Origin: Candidatus Thermochlorobacteriaceae bacterium
Lineage (GTDB): Bacteria; Bacteroidota; Chlorobiia; Chlorobiales; Thermochlorobacteraceae
Direction: 5' to 3'
DNA: 64,000 bases
Assembly: GCA_029263855.1 (NCBI GenBank)
Contig: JAJUFC010000002.1
Location: 186,001 to 250,000, forward strand
A program made the position numbers and the translations under genes. The notes under the pieces were generated by a model. That model was not told the DNA's origin and ran no database searches. It was given only the letters and a program-made list of their open reading frames with translations. How positions within the stretch are numbered: the stretch's first letter is position 1; each line of letters starts with the position of its first letter. Positions 61,278 to 64,000 of the stretch are shown in pieces.

Positions 61278-64000
61278 TGACCAGCATCATCTTCTTCGTC
61301 TCCACGAACTCGCCCGCCTGCAATCGATAGAAATACAGTCCGCTCGAAAGCCCTCCCGCGTTGAACGGAATCAAATACTCGTTTTGCGACAACGTTTGAT
61401 TGACGAGCGTTGCGACTTCGCGCCCCAACACGTCAAAGACCTTCAAGACGACGCGCTCGGTTCGCGGCACGGCAATCGGAATCGTCGTGCTTGGATTAAA
61501 TGGATTCGGATAATTCTGACCGAGTTTGAACGTCGTTGGCATTGGTTTCGGCGGCTCTGGAAGCGCATTGACCTTGAAGCCTGAAAAGACAAGCGTTATC
61601 GGCGTTGCGCCCGACGAAGGATTCGCGGAGGCTCTGCCGTTCCAAACGCCGTCGGGCGACGTTGCCGACGCGCGCAATCGTCCTTCCAAATCATAAATCT
61701 CGATGCGGCGAATCCCGTTGGGGAGATTGTTCGGGATAATCGTTCCGAAACGCCCATTGACCGACTGAACGGAATCAATGTAGAACTGCGGCTTGTCTGT
61801 CGCGGAAAGTCCATCAGGCTCAATGATGGCGGCGGTAACGGGTCGCGCCGCGCCGTCTTGCGTGTCGTAAAGCACGGCGATTTTGCGCTCGACGCGCATC
61901 GTGTCAATCAAGGTTGGCACGACACCAATCAATCCCGTTCCGAAGGTGGCTGATGTCGTGGCGTTTCGGAGATAAACGGCTTGAGGCGCGCCGATGCCCA
62001 AGAACGAGACGTCGCCAATCGGGAATGCAATCGTCGTATCCGTTCCGCCGTCATTCAGTTGCAGTTGCATCACGAGATGCGAGGAGGGCGTTGCGCCTGT
62101 GATTTCGCTTACGAACCACCCGACATATTCGCCTTTGCCATTCGTTCTGAAAGTTCCGAAACTTTGCGCGAGATTGCTCTCAAACGGCGGCGCAAATTGC
62201 GCGAAAATTGGCTCTCGCGGCACGAGCATCGATGAGTTCTCGCCTATTGCGTTGCGGTAGCGGTATGTCGCGTTTGGCTCCAATCCATAGAGGCGAAGCA
62301 ACGCGCAGAACGGCAATCTTGACAATTCGCTCGGAGCGGAATTTTGAACTTTGATGACGCGCGGATATTTGAGCGCATCAATGCCGCGCTCGACGCGAAT
62401 CGAGTCCACGATGCCAACGAGTTCAGCGTTTTCGGCGTTGAGCGCGTGCATTCCGCTTTGCGTGAAGGCGAGCCTGAATGTCGCGATTCCCGACAAGGCG
62501 CGCGCGCTCGTATCGCCAACGATTCTGCCATTGCCGACGTGGCGCAAGCGCAAGTCAGCGTTGTAGGAGTTGTCGAGCGTGCCATCAGCGCGCAAGCAGG
62601 CAAATTTGATTTCAAGGGTATCGCTCGGAAAGATGCGCGAGCCGCCGCGAAGATTCGCGACGGAAAGCCGCTCGACGCGCAGCGCGGGCAACAACGCGCG
62701 CAATGGTCGCGAGAGCGACGTCGCCAACGATTGTCCCAAAACCGCTCTCGCTCGAAACTGCACGCTATCTTCCGCGTCTTGATAGACGGCTTCGAGCGTT
62801 ACGCTGTTTTGACCGGGCAAAATCGTTCCCGCGAGCGTTCCGCTGAGGCTTCCGTTGCCGCGCGCAAGTTCTACGACGATGCCCGTTGGTTGCGTCGCAT
62901 TGCGCGGAAAGCCGCGTTCATCGCGCATCTCGACGACAATCGGAAACGCTCTGCCGATGGAAATGTTCGCGCCTCGATTCACATACAGCCACAGGCTCGA
63001 TGCGGGCAAATTGGTTCGATGAAGCATCTGCAACTCTGCCGCTTGCGCTTTGAGCCGCGTTACGCTGTTCAAGCGATTCGTTCCGACGGCGACAGAGACG
63101 GCGTAAAGAATTTCCACCGTGTCGCCTGCCGCCACGTCAATTGGTCCTGCCGAAAAGACGTGCCGCGCGTCGCTCATCTGCGAGAGAATGATGCCCGCGT
63201 TGGTTTCAGGGTCTCCGGAATACATAAAGCGCGAGCCTGCTTCGGTAAATGGAAGCGGATTTCCGTTCTTGTCTCTTCCGCGCAAGAAGTTGTAAAGATG
63301 GTCGGGGCGAGAAGTTTCGGGGTCGCCCAGCGCGCCGGCTTGGCTAAACAGACGAGCGTAAGCGAGAATGTCAAACGACTGCCCGTTGCGCTTGCCTTCC
63401 AAGAAGATATGTCCGACGGCGGGCGGCGGCGAGCCATAGATTGCGTCTCTTTCCAATCCGTTGTAGGCGTAAGCCATTTTTGTAATCGTATCGCACCCCG
63501 TCAGGTCGTCGCTTGGGTCGCCCAAATCGTCGTCGCTGAAAATTCCAAAGCAAGCGTTCTTCCAAAGTCCTTTCGCGGGATTGAGCGAATCTTTCACGTT
63601 GCGATTGATGAATCGGTTGCGAATGAAGAGCGTGTTGTTGAGCGCGGGATTGTCGCTCGGAATGCCGAAGACTTGCTGTTGAAGTTCAAGCCCAAGCGGA
63701 CGCGCACTGAATCGACGCGGTTGATTGAGGTCGTGCGCGACGAACCACGTCGTTTCGCTGCCGAGAATCTGCGGACTGCCAAACGCATCAGTTGGCGCGC
63801 CATCGGCGACGGGATACTCGCGAGCGTCAAGGCTGTTGTTGGCGTTGTCGCCGCGCCGCAAGAGATAAACTCGATGACGAGAGCGATTGTAATCGGCTCG
63901 CAACGAATCGCGCCCGACTTGAACGATTTTTCCCGGACGATACTCCGTGCCGCTTCGCCCGATGTTTTGCACTGCCGCCGTGCGAACGCCCGCGAACGTC
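61273..64000 (-). CDS. Large T9SS cargo protein (5' end beyond the window)
   Basis: At least 908 residues. The frame stays open to the window edge (reading TFAGVRTAAVQNIGRSGTEY at the visible N-terminal side), so the GTG at 63972 is not the start. The last 75 residues are a type A T9SS sorting domain (FKLGQNYPNPFNPSTTIPIA, VFDVLGREVATLVNQTLSQN, GLSSGLYFYRLQAGEFVETK). Upstream are repeated beta-sandwich-like segments (for example LEAVYQDAEDSVQFRARAVL) resembling Ig-like domains. Its 3' 75 bp are nearly identical in wording to the other T9SS gene. Role unknown. Confidence 0.85.
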   Translation of the reverse strand, partial: TFAGVRTAAVQNIGRSGTEYRPGKIVQVGRDSLRADYNRSRHRVYLLRRGDNANNSLDAREYPVADGAPTDAFGSPQILGSETTWFVAHDLNQPRRFSARPLGLELQQQVFGIPSDNPALNNTLFIRNRFINRNVKDSLNPAKGLWKNACFGIFSDDDLGDPSDDLTGCDTITKMAYAYNGLERDAIYGSPPPAVGHIFLEGKRNGQSFDILAYARLFSQAGALGDPETSRPDHLYNFLRGRDKNGNPLPFTEAGSRFMYSGDPETNAGIILSQMSDARHVFSAGPIDVAAGDTVEILYAVSVAVGTNRLNSVTRLKAQAAELQMLHRTNLPASSLWLYVNRGANISIGRAFPIVVEMRDERGFPRNATQPTGIVVELARGNGSLSGTLAGTILPGQNSVTLEAVYQDAEDSVQFRARAVLGQSLATSLSRPLRALLPALRVERLSVANLRGGSRIFPSDTLEIKFACLRADGTLDNSYNADLRLRHVGNGRIVGDTSARALSGIATFRLAFTQSGMHALNAENAELVGIVDSIRVERGIDALKYPRVIKVQNSAPSELSRLPFCALLRLYGLEPNATYRYRNAIGENSSMLVPREPIFAQFAPPFESNLAQSFGTFRTNGKGEYVGWFVSEITGATPSSHLVMQLQLNDGGTDTTIAFPIGDVSFLGIGAPQAVYLRNATTSATFGTGLIGVVPTLIDTMRVERKIAVLYDTQDGAARPVTAAIIEPDGLSATDKPQFYIDSVQSVNGRFGTIIPNNLPNGIRRIEIYDLEGRLRASATSPDGVWNGRASANPSSGATPITLVFSGFKVNALPEPPKPMPTTFKLGQNYPNPFNPSTTIPIAVPRTERVVLKVFDVLGREVATLVNQTLSQNEYLIPFNAGGLSSGLYFYRLQAGEFVETKKMMLVK

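Noticed and set aside
1-64000. CRISPR arrays, rRNA genes, insertion sequences, prophage
   Set aside because: No regularly spaced repeats, no rRNA sequence and no transposase or phage structural gene were seen on either strand.

Overview
The window looks like a chromosomal core segment of an FCB-group bacterium, most likely from the Chlorobiota/Ignavibacteria lineage (Chloroherpetonaceae-like) rather than a classic Bacteroidota species. The clues are a MutS whose N-terminus reads like those of green sulfur bacteria, two secreted proteins with type IX secretion (T9SS) C-terminal sorting domains, an HPr kinase next to a ribosome hibernation factor, and several promoter candidates of the TTG-N19..21-TAnnTTTG type used by the Bacteroidota primary sigma factor. 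MurE carries the DNPR signature of meso-diaminopimelate peptidoglycan. The genus assignment is inference; no search was run.

Region 1 (1-18029, minus strand) is the translation block. In transcription order it holds rpsL-rpsG-fusA-tuf, a hairpin, the S10 genes rpsJ to rplN, a tRNA-Gly(TCC) unit that interrupts the operon, then rplX to secY, map, infA, rpmJ, rpsM and the start of rpsK. The tRNA has its own promoter candidate and a hairpin behind it.

Region 2 (18030-32000) starts with a 465-bp divergent spacer, then pnp and two glycosyltransferase genes on the plus strand, mutS on the minus strand, and a MOT1-type molybdate/sulfate permease gene on the plus strand. A minus-strand run follows: hprK, a peptide-binding lipoprotein, its DppB-type permease, ccmC, a DUF433/DUF5615 toxin-antitoxin-like pair, and ccmD (50 codons). 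The TA-like pair separates the two halves of a haem-handling module.

Region 3 (32000-52470) has hpf and xerC (minus), a lone EutN/CcmL microcompartment vertex gene (plus), and a complete division and cell-wall (dcw) cluster on the minus strand. Its transcription order is mraZ-rsmH-ftsL-ftsI-murE-murF-mraY-murD-ftsW-murG-murC-(retropepsin-like protease)-murB-ftsQ-ftsA-ftsZ. The protease gene between murC and murB is not a standard member.

Region 4 (52473-53410) is the most interesting part. The divergent spacer between mraZ and a lexA-like gene carries two GAAC-N4-GTTC-type LexA boxes and two AAAGTGG MraZ boxes. The encoded LexA-like protein keeps the winged-helix and peptidase folds, but by hand alignment it has lost the cleavage-site Ala-Gly, the catalytic Ser (Gly133) and the catalytic Lys (Val171). 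It therefore looks like a repressor that cannot self-cleave, placed next to the division cluster.

Region 5 (53428-64000) carries envelope and secreted proteins: a Big_5-type Ig-like protein, a TPR protein, two T9SS cargo proteins (the second runs off the window), a 362-residue lipoprotein and a short decayed-looking lipoprotein ORF. Imperfect inverted repeats sit at the 3' ends of both T9SS genes.
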